This document shows, piece after piece, positions 42,343 through 50,651 of a DNA stretch of 64,000 nucleotides. This stretch comes from Denitromonas sp. (GTDB taxonomy: Bacteria > Pseudomonadota > Gammaproteobacteria > Burkholderiales > Rhodocyclaceae). Location: contig NZ_JAUCBR010000004.1 of the NCBI RefSeq assembly GCF_034676725.1, positions 2,432,001-2,496,000 on the forward strand, in the 5' to 3' direction. The position numbers were made by a program, and so were the translations under genes. Each line of letters starts with the position of its first letter. Position 1 is the stretch's first letter. Under the pieces are notes generated by a model. That model made no database searches, was not told the DNA's origin, and was given only the letters and a program-made list of their open reading frames with translations.

Positions 42343-44427
42343 ATGACAGAGCGGAAAGTCCCCCACTCACCCACGGAGCTGAACGCCAGCCCCACCGCCG
42401 ATAATGGCGTCGGCGAGGCCGACCATGGGCAGCAGGGGCATGTCCATTCACCCGGTCAACGGGGTGCCGAGGCGCACGATCACGGAGGCTGGTTTGGCGA
42501 GAGCGCCGAATTGGTCTTCGCGCTGACGTGCGGGGCGCTGCTGACGGTCGGCGTCGCCATCGAGAAGCTGGTGCCAGGCCTGCCCGAATGGCTGCCGCTG
42601 CTGTGCTACGTCCTAGCCTACGGTTTCGGTGGTTACTATACCGTCCGTGAAGCCTTCGACAATCTGCGTCGCAAGCGTTTCGAAATCGATACCCTGATGC
42701 TGGTCGCCGCCGGCGGTGCGGCGGCGTTGGGTGTCTGGGCGGAAGGGGCGTTGCTGCTGTTCCTCTTCAGTCTCGGGCATGCGCTGGAGCACTACGCCAT
42801 GGGGCGCGCCAAACGCGCGATCGAGGCGCTGGCCGAACTGGCGCCAGAAACGGCAAGCGTGCGCCGAGAGGGGCGCCTCGCGGAGATCCCCGTCGAATCG
42901 CTTGTGCTGGGCGACATCGTTGTGGTGCGCCCGAACGAGCGGCTTCCCGCTGATGGTTTCGTAGTCACCGGGGTCTCCAGTGTCGACCAGGCTCCGGTCA
43001 CCGGCGAGAGCATGCCGGTGGACAAGCGACCGGTCGACGATGTCCTGGCGGCACGGGTCCGGCCAGAAGCCATAGAGGCGGCCTCGCGCGTGTTCGCGGG
43101 GACGATCAACGGATCTGGTGCCATCGAGATCGAGGTCACGCGCCGCGCCGCCGATTCGACGCTGGCGCGCGTGGTAAAGATGGTTAGCGAGGCGCAGACT
43201 CGCAAGTCGCCAACACAGCGCTTCACCGACAAATTCGAGCGAATATTCGTGCCTGCCGTGCTGCTGCTTGCCACGGTGCTGCTGTTCGCTTGGGTCGTGA
43301 TCGACGAACCGTTCCGTGACAGCTTTTACCGTGCCATGGCCGTACTGGTAGCGGCGAGCCCTTGTGCGCTGGCCATCGCGACGCCCAGCGCGGTGCTCTC
43401 CGGAATCGCGCGCGCGGCGCGCAGTGGTGTGCTGATCAAGGGTGGCGCGCCTCTTGAAGCGCTCGGGTCGCTCACCGCGATGGCATTCGACAAGACTGGC
43501 ACGCTCACCGAAGGGCGCCCCCAGGTGACCGATGTGATTCCGTTCGATGGGGTCAGTGAGGCGACATTGCTCGCGGTCGCGGTCGCGGTGGAGTCGCTCA
43601 GTGACCATCCGCTTGCAGCGGCTATCGTTCGAGACGGGCGGGCCCGCTTGGGCGGCGGAGTGATCCTGACCGCGACTGGCCTAGATAGTCTGATCGGCCG
43701 CGGGGTGACGGCCACGGTGGCGGGCGAGACGGTCTGGATCGGCAAGGCCGAGATGTTCGGCACCGGCGGTGTGCCCAAGCTCGGTGCCGCGGCAATGGTG
43801 GCGGTCGACCAACTGCGCGAGGCGGGTCGGACGACAATGGTCGTCAGGCAGGGCGGGCGCGATCTGGGTGCGATCGGCTTGCTGGACAAGCCGCGGGCGG
43901 GTGCTCGCGAAGCGTTGCAGCAACTACGTGATTTGGGTATTCGCAGGATGATCATGATTTCGGGCGATCACACTCGGGCAGCGCAAGCGGTCGCGGGTGA
44001 GGTGGGGCTGGACGAAGCCTGGGGTGATCTTATGCCGGAGGACAAGGTGAAGGCGATTCATCGGCTAAGTGAGCAGACGACAGTGGCGATGGTGGGCGAT
44101 GGCGTCAACGACGCCCCCGCCATGGCCAACGCCACAGTCGGCATCGCCATGGGCGCAGCGGGGTCGGATGTGGCGCTGGAGACAGCCGACGTCGCACTGA
44201 TGGCCGATGACCTGGGGCATCTGCCGTTTGCAGTGGGGCTCAGCCGCCATGCACGCGCGGTTATTCGCCAGAATGTATTTGTCAGTCTAGGGGTCGTGGC
44301 GCTGCTGGTGCCTGCAACCATTATGGGGTTAGGTATTGGCGCGGCAGTCGCGGTCCACGAAGGCTCCACCTTGCTGGTGGTGGTCAATGCACTTCGGCTT
44401 TTGGCCTATCGGGACGGAGCGCGTTAG
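42343..44427 (+). CDS. czcP: P1B-4 zinc/cadmium/cobalt ATPase, CzcP type
   Basis: The 694-residue ATPase exports divalent cations from the cytoplasm. A His-rich leader (DHGQQGHVHSPG, EAHDHGGW) replaces metal-binding domains. The transmembrane ion site is Ser339-Pro-Cys341 (AASPCALAIATPSA), with HEGSTLLVVVNALRLL in the last helix. SPC plus HEG(G/S)T is the P1B-4 pattern, as in CzcP of C. metallidurans, not the CPC of ZntA. Phosphorylation site DKTGTLTEGRP, SDHPLAAAI, and GDGVNDAPAMANATVGIAMG are all intact. CzcP would complement CzcCBA by moving cytoplasmic zinc to the periplasm. It lies 124 bases after the glycosyltransferase. Confidence 0.93.
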   Translation: MTERKVPHSPTELNASPTADNGVGEADHGQQGHVHSPGQRGAEAHDHGGWFGESAELVFALTCGALLTVGVAIEKLVPGLPEWLPLLCYVLAYGFGGYYTVREAFDNLRRKRFEIDTLMLVAAGGAAALGVWAEGALLLFLFSLGHALEHYAMGRAKRAIEALAELAPETASVRREGRLAEIPVESLVLGDIVVVRPNERLPADGFVVTGVSSVDQAPVTGESMPVDKRPVDDVLAARVRPEAIEAASRVFAGTINGSGAIEIEVTRRAADSTLARVVKMVSEAQTRKSPTQRFTDKFERIFVPAVLLLATVLLFAWVVIDEPFRDSFYRAMAVLVAASPCALAIATPSAVLSGIARAARSGVLIKGGAPLEALGSLTAMAFDKTGTLTEGRPQVTDVIPFDGVSEATLLAVAVAVESLSDHPLAAAIVRDGRARLGGGVILTATGLDSLIGRGVTATVAGETVWIGKAEMFGTGGVPKLGAAAMVAVDQLREAGRTTMVVRQGGRDLGAIGLLDKPRAGAREALQQLRDLGIRRMIMISGDHTRAAQAVAGEVGLDEAWGDLMPEDKVKAIHRLSEQTTVAMVGDGVNDAPAMANATVGIAMGAAGSDVALETADVALMADDLGHLPFAVGLSRHARAVIRQNVFVSLGVVALLVPATIMGLGIGAAVAVHEGSTLLVVVNALRLLAYRDGAR

Positions 44428-44465
44428 GTTTCGCGCGGGGTGCTCGACCGGCGATGATGTCGGCC

Positions 44466-45167
44466 CTATCCGGAGTTGTCGTCGGAGGTGCGAAGCTCGA
44501 GCACATAGCCCATGCCACGCACCGTGTGCAGTAGTTTTACGGCGAATGGATCGTCCAGCTTCGCGCGCAAGCGCCGTACAGCCACCTCTACCACATTGGT
44601 ATTGCTGTTGAAATTCATGTCCCACACCTGTTCGGCGAGAAAACTGCGAGATAGCACCTGCCCTTGTTGTCGCAGCAGCAGTGACAACAAAGTGAACTCT
44701 TTTGCGGTTAGCGCCAATCGTGTTTCTGCCCGCGAGGCACGTCGCCGTGCAAGATCGACCTCCAGATCCGCAATGGTCAGTACCGCAGGATCAACGCTCT
44801 GACTGGCGACGACGCCCCGCCGCAACAGCGCCTGCACTCGCGCCAACAATTCGGACAACGCGAAGGGTTTGACAAGATAGTCGTCAGCGCCATCCTGAAG
44901 GCCTTTGACGCGGTCTTCAACCTTGTCCCGGGCTGTTAGCATCATGATTGGAACGTGTTTTTCCTTCCGGACGTCACGCATGACCGAAAAACCGTCCATG
45001 CCAGGTAGCATGACATCAAGCAAGATGAGGTCATAGTTGCCGTCCAGCGCGAGAAAGCGCCCGTCATGACCGTTGTGGGCTACGTCGACAACGTAGCTGT
45101 TTTCGGCAAGTGCTCTGCGCAAATACTCTGCAAGCTTCGGCTCGTCTTCAATAACCAGGATTTTCAT
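44466..45167 (-). CDS. OmpR-family response regulator (CusR/CzcR type)
   Basis: The 233-residue regulator has a receiver domain (MKILVIEDEPKLAEYLRRAL, phospho-acceptor Asp51 in LILLDVMLPGMDGF, Lys in YLVKPFALSELLAR) and a winged-helix DNA-binding domain (LALTAKEFTLLSLLL, VWDMNFNSNTNVVEVAVRRL). A longer in-frame start at 45251 is open, but the protein begins naturally at MKILVIEDE. It is the CusR/CzcR/IrlR branch that binds inverted repeats such as the CusR box at 25035. No kinase gene is next to it; the island's only kinase is at 32644-33972, so the two are the likely pair. It converges on czcP. Confidence 0.92.
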   Translation of the reverse strand: MKILVIEDEPKLAEYLRRALAENSYVVDVAHNGHDGRFLALDGNYDLILLDVMLPGMDGFSVMRDVRKEKHVPIMMLTARDKVEDRVKGLQDGADDYLVKPFALSELLARVQALLRRGVVASQSVDPAVLTIADLEVDLARRRASRAETRLALTAKEFTLLSLLLRQQGQVLSRSFLAEQVWDMNFNSNTNVVEVAVRRLRAKLDDPFAVKLLHTVRGMGYVLELRTSDDNSG

Positions 45168-45305
45168 ACGCGAATTATCCACCACGGCAACATTGGATTC
45201 CACAACATTGCCAATATGTAATGCAGTGGTTGGGAAGTCGACGAGGAACATCGCGTAGAGTGGTGCCTATCCGCTTGGCGCTAGAGTGACAACTTTTCAG
45301 AAGAA

Positions 45306-45836
45306 ATGGACAATACGCATAAACCTCCGCAGCCCAAAAACTCCGTACAACCATTGATCGATGCCATCAAGCGTGGCGACGACGGTGCATTGCGGGAGTT
45401 GCTTTCACTCGTCCCCCCAGATCGACATCGCGACGAACACGGATGCACCGCGTTGTTCCATGCGATCTATCGCCGTGAGTGGGCGATGGTAGTAGAGCTT
45501 CTGCGACACGGTGCAAGTATTGATACGCAAGATATCGCGGGTTGGACGCCGCTTTTCTGGGCGGCTTTCAACGGACACGCCGACACTGTTTCGCGACTAA
45601 TCCAGCTGGGCGCCAATCCCGATCTCCGAAACGTGGATGGCGAGCTGGCCCTGTTTTGGGCGGTTTATAAAGGACACAATGATGTCGTTCAGGTGCTTGT
45701 CAACGGTGGCGGCAGGGGGCATGCTGAGGACGTCTCCGGGCTGAGCCCTCGGGATTTGGCCAAACTTCTCGGTTACGAAGACATAGCCCGGCAAATTGAC
45801 GAAACGCCGGCCTCCACTCGGTTAAAGTTCCATTAA
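45306..45836 (+). CDS. Ankyrin-repeat protein
   Basis: The 176-residue soluble protein has three to four ankyrin repeats: HGCTALFHAIYRREWAMVVE LL, GWTPLFWAAFNGHADTVSRL, and GELALFWAVYKGHNDVVQVL, each followed by the loop of type GADPDLRN. It has no signal peptide or membrane segment. Ankyrin repeats bind partner proteins, and nothing indicates which. The gene is divergent from the response regulator across about 140 bases. It lies at the edge of the metal block, and its last codons touch the IS debris. Codon use is less GC-biased than in the core genes. Confidence 0.8.
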   Translation: MDNTHKPPQPKNSVQPLIDAIKRGDDGALRELLSLVPPDRHRDEHGCTALFHAIYRREWAMVVELLRHGASIDTQDIAGWTPLFWAAFNGHADTVSRLIQLGANPDLRNVDGELALFWAVYKGHNDVVQVLVNGGGRGHAEDVSGLSPRDLAKLLGYEDIARQIDETPASTRLKFH

Positions 45837-46008
45837 TTTTCTCGGCAAACTCGCCAGTTTTTTGAAGCAATTTTTCAGCTTTGGAAAGCGCTCTCAGCTT
45901 ATCGACTTCCGCCGAGATGGCGCCGAGCGCTCGGTCGGCCAGCTTCATCACCTCTCGCAGCGAGCGATCGGCCGGCGCGCTCGACTCGGGCGAGAAGCAA
46001 TAGGACAT
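45837..46008 (-). pseudogene. N-terminal fragment of a transposase-like protein
   Basis: The minus frame reads MSYCFSPESSAPADRSLREV then MKLADRALGAISAEVDKL. The pattern PADRSLREVMKLADRAL...D resembles the start of IS5/IS1182-type transposases (DHPLR.I..LADEAL). It continues into the antisense of the ankyrin gene, where the similarity is lost. A GCAGGCCGTTGAAAAACGC element upstream (46118-46136) looks like a terminal repeat of the same element. Confidence 0.4.
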
Positions 46009-46227
46009 CGAAGACAGGGGATTGAGTGCGTTCTGATGCGGAGTGCGGAAAATTGCGGCGGATTTGATGCCGCAGGGCTGATCTCGCCGAAGAGCGCTGG
46101 ATCGGTGATTACTTTAGCAGGCCGTTGAAAAACGCATGTTAAAACCGGACCTCGCCCTTGTTTTTCGTTGCGCGTCGATGTTTTCAAGGTCGGCGAGGTC
46201 AAATTCGACGGCTTGCCGAATTCGAGG

Positions 46228-46277
46228 CCTTTTGGTGCCTCGTGCTCGCCTTTCGGTGCCTCGTGCTCGCCTTTCGG
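46228..46277 (+). repeat. 21-bp tandem repeat in IS debris
   Basis: CCTTTCGGTGCCTCGTGCTC plus G occurs twice in tandem (46228-46269; one base differs) with the beginning of a third copy to 46277. It is non-coding as far as can be told and lies between two IS fragments. Confidence 0.8.
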
Positions 46278-46299
46278 CGAACTCCGGACGGATTTCGAC

Positions 46300-46425
46300 C
46301 TACACATGCTTGGCATCCCACCAACCCGTGAGACTGCCGATGCGCACCAGGTTGTAGGTTGCGATGCTCAGCAGCGCTTGGCCGGCGAGTTTCTCGCGAC
46401 CGATCAGCTTGGTCTGAAACTGGGC
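46300..46425 (-). pseudogene. C-terminal fragment of a DDE transposase
   Basis: The minus strand encodes FQTKLIGREKLAGQALLSIA, then TYNLVRIGSLTGWWDAKHV and a stop at 46300-46302. ATYNLVRI is the usual C-terminal helix of IS5/IS1182-class transposases. Everything upstream has been cut away by the IS3 fragment that begins at 46420. Confidence 0.65.
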
Positions 46426-46497
46426 TATTTGTCGCCCACCAACTACGAGCGACAAATGGCTGAAAAGCAACCTATCACGGTGTCCGCTAATACTTGA
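46420..46497 (+). pseudogene. IS3-family OrfB C-terminal fragment
   Basis: LGYLSPTNYERQMAEKQ, then PITVSANT and a stop at 46495-46497. LGYLSPxxYE is the conserved end of IS3 OrfB integrases. The element's terminus reaches to about 46500, where it interrupts the SRAP gene. Confidence 0.75.
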
Positions 46498-46939
46498 CCA
46501 CTACAAACGACCATCTGGGCATCCCTTCTCCCCATGTATTTCGCTCCCAAAGAGCGGCCAGCGCCATCGGCCTCCCGTCGGCGCGTTGGATCGCCCACCA
46601 AACCGCTTTGCCGGTCTCATAGCACGGTTCGTAGAAGGCAGAAACCGGGACGATGCAAAGCTGGCGTTTTCGCCAGGCGTTGCGAAACGATGGCTTCTCA
46701 GCAACGGTCTCGGAGCGCGCGTTGTATGTTCGCTTTGCAAAGCCCGGCTCCTCGGCCCAAACGGGAAGCAGGCCAAACGTTCCCAAGACTGAGGCGCGCG
46801 GTGCGCTGTCGCCAGAGCGGTAGATGAGCGGGGCGCCGCCGCCTGGGTAGACGTCCCCCGTCGGGATGTCGTCGTCAATAGGCGGCACGTCAAAGAACGA
46901 CAGTTCCTTGTGTCCGATCGGGTGGTAGTTTGAGCACAT
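46490..46939 (-). pseudogene. SRAP (HMCES/YedK) protein, C-terminally truncated
   Basis: The 150-codon frame begins with Met-Cys (MCSNYHPIG), the invariant Cys2 with which SRAP proteins bond to abasic sites in single-stranded DNA. It also has the conserved NARSETVAEKPSFRNAWRKR (substrate-binding Asn-Ala-Arg-x-Glu) and CIVPVSAFYEP (catalytic Glu region). It should run to about 210-230 residues. At WSFVVVKY it enters the IS3 terminus, so the His-containing C-terminal part (ATHMRMP-like) is absent. It is likely inactive, formerly DNA-damage cargo. Confidence 0.85.
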
Positions 46940-47001
46940 GGATCAAGGATACCCCGGGCTCAGGATTTGGTTCCTTCCTAGGTAGAGCGGCGTGCCCGGC
47001 C

Positions 47002-47412
47002 TTACCTGACGACGGGGAGCTCGTCCCGCTGGGTGGTAAAGCGTGGAGAGCGGTTTTCCGATCGCATGCTCCAGCGCTGCTTCGTGCCGCTGGCCCCGGT
47101 GCGCAACATGCCGCACCCATAGAGGCGGTTGACCTGATCCATGGCGGATATGAGAGCGACCGATCGCGGGGGCTCTGCCACAGCATCAAACAGGCTGCCC
47201 TGCTGGATGCCCTTGTCCGAGAGCAGGGTAAGCATGATGGCGGCCTTCTTGTAGCGAAAGCCCGGGCGGTATATCGACTTCAGGCCATGCAGTGCAGCGG
47301 CTGTCAGCGCGAGCGTGTCATCACTTGGGGCAATCAGTGCGACTGTTGTCCCAGCGTTGTTCTGGGGTTCTCTTATTGTCTCATCAAGCCACGCAGTTGC
47401 CTGTAAATGGTT
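47002..47412 (-). pseudogene. umuC: UmuC C-terminal fragment (DNA polymerase V)
   Basis: The minus strand encodes VALIAPSDDTLALTAAALHG, then IYRPGFRYKKAAIMLTLLSD, QGSLFD and MDQVNRLYGCGMLRTGASG, ending SPRFTTQRDELPVVR. This is the little-finger and C-terminal end of a Y-family polymerase of the UmuC class. The palm and thumb domains are missing. The SRAP gene starts 62 bases downstream in the same direction. The pair fits an SOS-mutagenesis cassette of a plasmid or integrative element. Confidence 0.8.
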
Positions 47413-47842
47413 CGGCGGTGTTCGTCTGAAGTTTTGAGATGGCGTTCTCTCCGCGACCGGGAGACGGGGCTTTGAGTCGGTTGTGATCGTTCAGCGCCCT
47501 TCGTAGCGAGTGCGAGGGGCGTTCGGTCTCCGGCCGTTTCGCCTACCCAGTGCTTGCTGCGGAACGGATATCGCTCAATTCGAGCCGCACATTGGGGGTA
47601 GGCGTATCCGTTGTATTAGACATGAATGGACTGGGTGGTCCGGGCATCTGGCTGGACGACAGCGGTGTACAGGCAAACTTGTCGTCCCGCTTCCAGCCGA
47701 GGTTGCCGCTGACGATAACGTCTAGCTCAGTGCACATCTCGGCCGGCGCGATTTCTTGGCCAGGCGGGTGCCGCACGATTCGTGCAGTCGCGCAGCAGAA
47801 TGCCCTGTGTTCCTAGTTGCGGCACCTGCCCCTGCACTTCCG
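47413..47842. other. Mostly uncharacterised mobile-element DNA
   Basis: Apart from the minus frame at 47543-47776 no gene is supported. No transposase motif or terminal repeat was recognised. Confidence 0.5.
47543..47776 (-). CDS. Small hypothetical protein
   Basis: The 77-codon frame reads MRHPPGQEIAPAEMCTELDV and later SSQMPGPPSPFMSNTTDTPT. No family, signal peptide or membrane helix was recognised. It lies downstream of, and in line with, the AlpA-like gene, so it may be an element gene, but the coding case is weak. Confidence 0.3.
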   Translation of the reverse strand: MRHPPGQEIAPAEMCTELDVIVSGNLGWKRDDKFACTPLSSSQMPGPPSPFMSNTTDTPTPNVRLELSDIRSAASTG

Positions 47843-47843
47843 T

Positions 47844-48137
47844 TCATTCATTGACCGCTCCGCTCTCAAAGCGCTCTCTTTTTGTGGGGCGGCCGCGGCG
47901 TCGTGGTGCATCAGAGGCGGAGGGAGGGACTTGGTGCCGTCGGAGCCATGCAAGTACTTCCGATTCGAGCCAGAGGGCCTGCTGGCCACCAGGCAGGGCG
48001 AGCCGGGGAGGCAGTGTGTGCGGCCGTCGGCCGATGTCTTTTGAAATTGTTCTTGGGGAGCGGTTGGGCAGGTAGCGAGCTGACAGTTCTTGCGCGTCGA
48101 TGACGCGATCATGGGCGGCGGTTGGGGCGTGCGTCAT
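47844..48137 (-). CDS. AlpA-like small DNA-binding protein
   Basis: The 97-residue protein has a MerR/excisionase-type winged helix: AQELSARYLPNRSPRTISKD, with the wing TLPPRLALPGGQQALWLESE and VLAWLRRHQVP. A basic tail RRRGRPTKRE follows. This pattern (x-RYxxR-S-x-R-T-I-x-x-W/D ... W-x-x-x-x-V-x-x-W) is that of AlpA/Xis regulators, which control excision and gene expression of integrative elements and often sit next to the integrase or attachment site. The gene lies 400 bases from the tRNA-Arg. No integrase gene is seen between them. Confidence 0.65.
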   Translation of the reverse strand: MTHAPTAAHDRVIDAQELSARYLPNRSPRTISKDIGRRPHTLPPRLALPGGQQALWLESEVLAWLRRHQVPPSASDAPRRRGRPTKRERFESGAVNE

Positions 48138-48537
48138 TTTGGAGTTCTCCCAAAAGTGCGCGGGGTCCGTTGAGCCGCGGAACGTGCTGCTGCCGGCAGG
48201 GGGTAAGGCGAATATGAGTCAACCTGCCGCCGGCTCTGGCCTCTGTTGGGCGTTATTGTGACCGTGGGAGGATGTTTGCTCAGTGACGGGGCCTCGGCGG
48301 GATCGTCCCTGCTGGGCATATTGTGCCAGACATGGCGACTCCCTTCAATATTTAAGACGTTGATTTAATTGGGAGTGTGGTGATATATGTGGTCGCGCCT
48401 AATTAATTGTCATGGCACAATTTTGGCACAGTTAGAGCCGGAGTTGCGGGGAGTTTGCTGGAGTTGTCGGGAGCTGCAAGGAAGTGCATAAAACACGCTA
48501 ACCAACTGTATTTTTTGACAAATTTTCTAAAATCCCT
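48138..48537. other. Attachment-side intergenic region
   Basis: No gene is seen. The region is AT-rich toward its right end (48340-48535) and abuts the 3' end of the tRNA gene, as expected for the attL/attR side of an integrated element. No second copy of the tRNA 3' end was found in the window. Confidence 0.6.
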
Positions 48538-48612
48538 TGGTCTCCCCGGCAGGAATCGAACCTGCATCTAGCGCTTAGGAGGCGCTCGTTCTATCCATTG
48601 AACTACGGAGAG
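48538..48612 (-). tRNA. tRNA-Arg (anticodon CCU)
   Basis: The reverse complement folds as a full cloverleaf. The acceptor CTCTCCG pairs with CGGGGAG and is followed by A and an encoded CCA. D-loop AATGGATAG, anticodon stem AGCGC/GCGCT with loop CTCCTAA (anticodon CCU), and T arm GCAGG-TTCGATT-CCTGC complete it. It is 75 nt with CCA. The 3' end faces the accessory region, the usual orientation for a tRNA used as integration site. Confidence 0.95.
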
Positions 48613-48727
48613 AGACCGGGCCCCGCGTGGCGGGGACGGGGCGCAGTCTACCGCGAAATCAGGCTTTTTCGAAGCGCGAGGCCGCGCGGCGGTAAAATGC
48701 CCGCTTTGCCCTGTTGCTGGATGTCTC

Positions 48728-50626
48728 ATGCCCCTGATTTCCGTGGATCGTGCCTGCCTTGCCTTTGGTCACGTCGCCCTGCTCGACAAGGCCAGTTTTC
48801 AGCTCGATGCGGGTGAGCGGGTTGCGCTGATCGGGCGTAACGGGTCGGGCAAGTCGAGCCTGTTGCGCGCCATGGTCGGGCAGTCGGCGCTGGACGATGG
48901 CGAGGTGTGGCGGGCGCCCGGTATCCGGATCGCCTATGTGTCGCAGGAGGCGGATTTCGATCTCGCGCGCCCGGTGTTCGATGTGGTGGCCGACGGGCTG
49001 GGTGATGTGGCGGCGGTGCTCAAGGCCTATCACGCGGCCTTGCATCATGTGACGGAGGACGCCTCGGAGGCCTCGCTGGCCGAGCTGGAGCGGACACAGC
49101 ATGCCGTTGACACCGCCGACGCGTGGCGCATGAACCAGCGTGTCGAGGCAATGCTCGGCCGGCTGGCGCTCGATGGCGATGTGATCGTCAGCACCCTGTC
49201 GGGTGGCGGCATCAAGCGGGTAGCGCTGGCGCGGGCGATTGTCGGCGACCCGGAGCTGCTGCTGCTCGACGAGCCGACCAACCATCTCGACCTCGATGGC
49301 ATCCTGTGGCTCGAGGAGCTGATCCGCAGCTTCTCCGGCGCGGTGGTGCTGATTACCCACGACCGGGTGTTCATGGACAATGTGTCGACCCGCATCGTCG
49401 AACTCGACCGCGGCAACCTCACCAGCTTTGACGGGCGCTTTGCCGACTACCAGGTGAAGAAGGCCGAGCAACTGGAGGCCGAGGCCAAGGCCAGTGCCCG
49501 CTTCGACAAGCTGCTGGCGCAGGAGGAAGTGTGGATCCGCAAGGGCATCGAGGCGCGGCGCACCCGCAACGAGGGGCGCGTGCGCCGGCTCGAGGCTTTG
49601 CGCCGCGAGCGGGCGGCGCGGCGCGAGCGGCAGGGTAATGTCAGCCTGTCGCTCGATCGCGGCGAGAAATCCGGCCAGATGGTGGCCGAGCTTGAGGGCG
49701 TGACCAAGGGTTACGGCGGCGCGCCGCTGGTGCGCGAGTTCTCCACCCGCATCCTGCGCGGCGACCGCATCGGCTTCATCGGCCCCAACGGCGCGGGCAA
49801 GACGACCCTGCTCAAGCTGATCCTCGGCGAACTTGAGCCGGACAGCGGCACCGTGCGCCGCGGCACGCGCCAGCAGGTGGCCTACTTTGACCAGTTGCGC
49901 GCCCAGCTCGACCCCGAAGCGCCGCTGACCGAGGTGATCAGCCCGGGCTCGGACTATGTCGAGATCGGCGGTGAGCGCAAGCATGTGATCGGCTACCTGG
50001 AAGACTTCCTGTTCGCGCCGCAGCGGGCGCGCTCGCCGGTCAAGTCGCTCTCCGGCGGCGAGCGCAACCGCCTGCTGCTGGCGCGGTTGTTCGCCCAGCC
50101 GGCCAATGTGCTGGTGCTCGACGAACCGACCAACGACCTCGATATCGAGACGCTGGACCTGCTCGAAGCGCTGCTGGCCGACTACGCCGGCACGCTGTTC
50201 CTGGTCAGCCACGACCGGGCCTTCCTTGACAACACGGTGACGCAGGTGATCGCCGCCGAAGGCGACGGGGTGTGGAAGGAGTATGTGGGCGGCTACGCCG
50301 ACTGGCAGCGCCAGCGACAGCAGCAGGCCGCCGCGCCGGCGGCCGAGCGCAAGGCCGCGCCGGCTGCGGGAAAGGACAAGCCGAAGGCGGCGCCGGCGAA
50401 GAAGCTGTCGTTCAACGAAAAGCGCGAACTCGACGCGCTGCCTGATCGTATCAGCGCGCTGGAGGCGGAGGAGGCGAGCCTGCACGCCCGGCTGGCCGAC
50501 CCGGCGCTGTATCAGAACACGCCCGAGGTGGCGGCCGAACTGAGTGCCAGGCTCGATGCCGTGGGCGAGGAGATGATCGCCGCGATGACGCGCTGGGAAG
50601 AACTGGAGCAGAAAGCGGGCGGCTGA
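48728..50626 (+). CDS. uup: ABC-F ATPase, Uup type
   Basis: The 632-residue soluble protein has two ATP-binding cassettes. First: Walker A GRNGSGKSS at 37-45, LSGGGIKRVALARA, LLLLDEPTNHLD. Second: GPNGAGKTT, LSGGERNRLLLARL, VLVLDEPTNDLD. The ABC-F linker (PtIM, about 235-310) and a charged C-terminal coiled coil (about 545-632) preceded by an Ala/Lys-rich segment identify it as Uup. Uup acts on ribosomes and branched DNA and limits precise transposon excision. It is complete and typical of the core genome, and marks the start of the chromosomal segment. Confidence 0.93.
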   Translation: MPLISVDRACLAFGHVALLDKASFQLDAGERVALIGRNGSGKSSLLRAMVGQSALDDGEVWRAPGIRIAYVSQEADFDLARPVFDVVADGLGDVAAVLKAYHAALHHVTEDASEASLAELERTQHAVDTADAWRMNQRVEAMLGRLALDGDVIVSTLSGGGIKRVALARAIVGDPELLLLDEPTNHLDLDGILWLEELIRSFSGAVVLITHDRVFMDNVSTRIVELDRGNLTSFDGRFADYQVKKAEQLEAEAKASARFDKLLAQEEVWIRKGIEARRTRNEGRVRRLEALRRERAARRERQGNVSLSLDRGEKSGQMVAELEGVTKGYGGAPLVREFSTRILRGDRIGFIGPNGAGKTTLLKLILGELEPDSGTVRRGTRQQVAYFDQLRAQLDPEAPLTEVISPGSDYVEIGGERKHVIGYLEDFLFAPQRARSPVKSLSGGERNRLLLARLFAQPANVLVLDEPTNDLDIETLDLLEALLADYAGTLFLVSHDRAFLDNTVTQVIAAEGDGVWKEYVGGYADWQRQRQQQAAAPAAERKAAPAAGKDKPKAAPAKKLSFNEKRELDALPDRISALEAEEASLHARLADPALYQNTPEVAAELSARLDAVGEEMIAAMTRWEELEQKAGG

Positions 50627-50651
50627 GCCGCCGCTCGGGCGTGGGCTGCGC

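Noticed and set aside
45168..45251. 28-residue N-terminal extension of the response regulator
   Set aside because: The receiver fold starts at MKILVIEDE; the extension is hydrophobic but not a conserved part of OmpR proteins.
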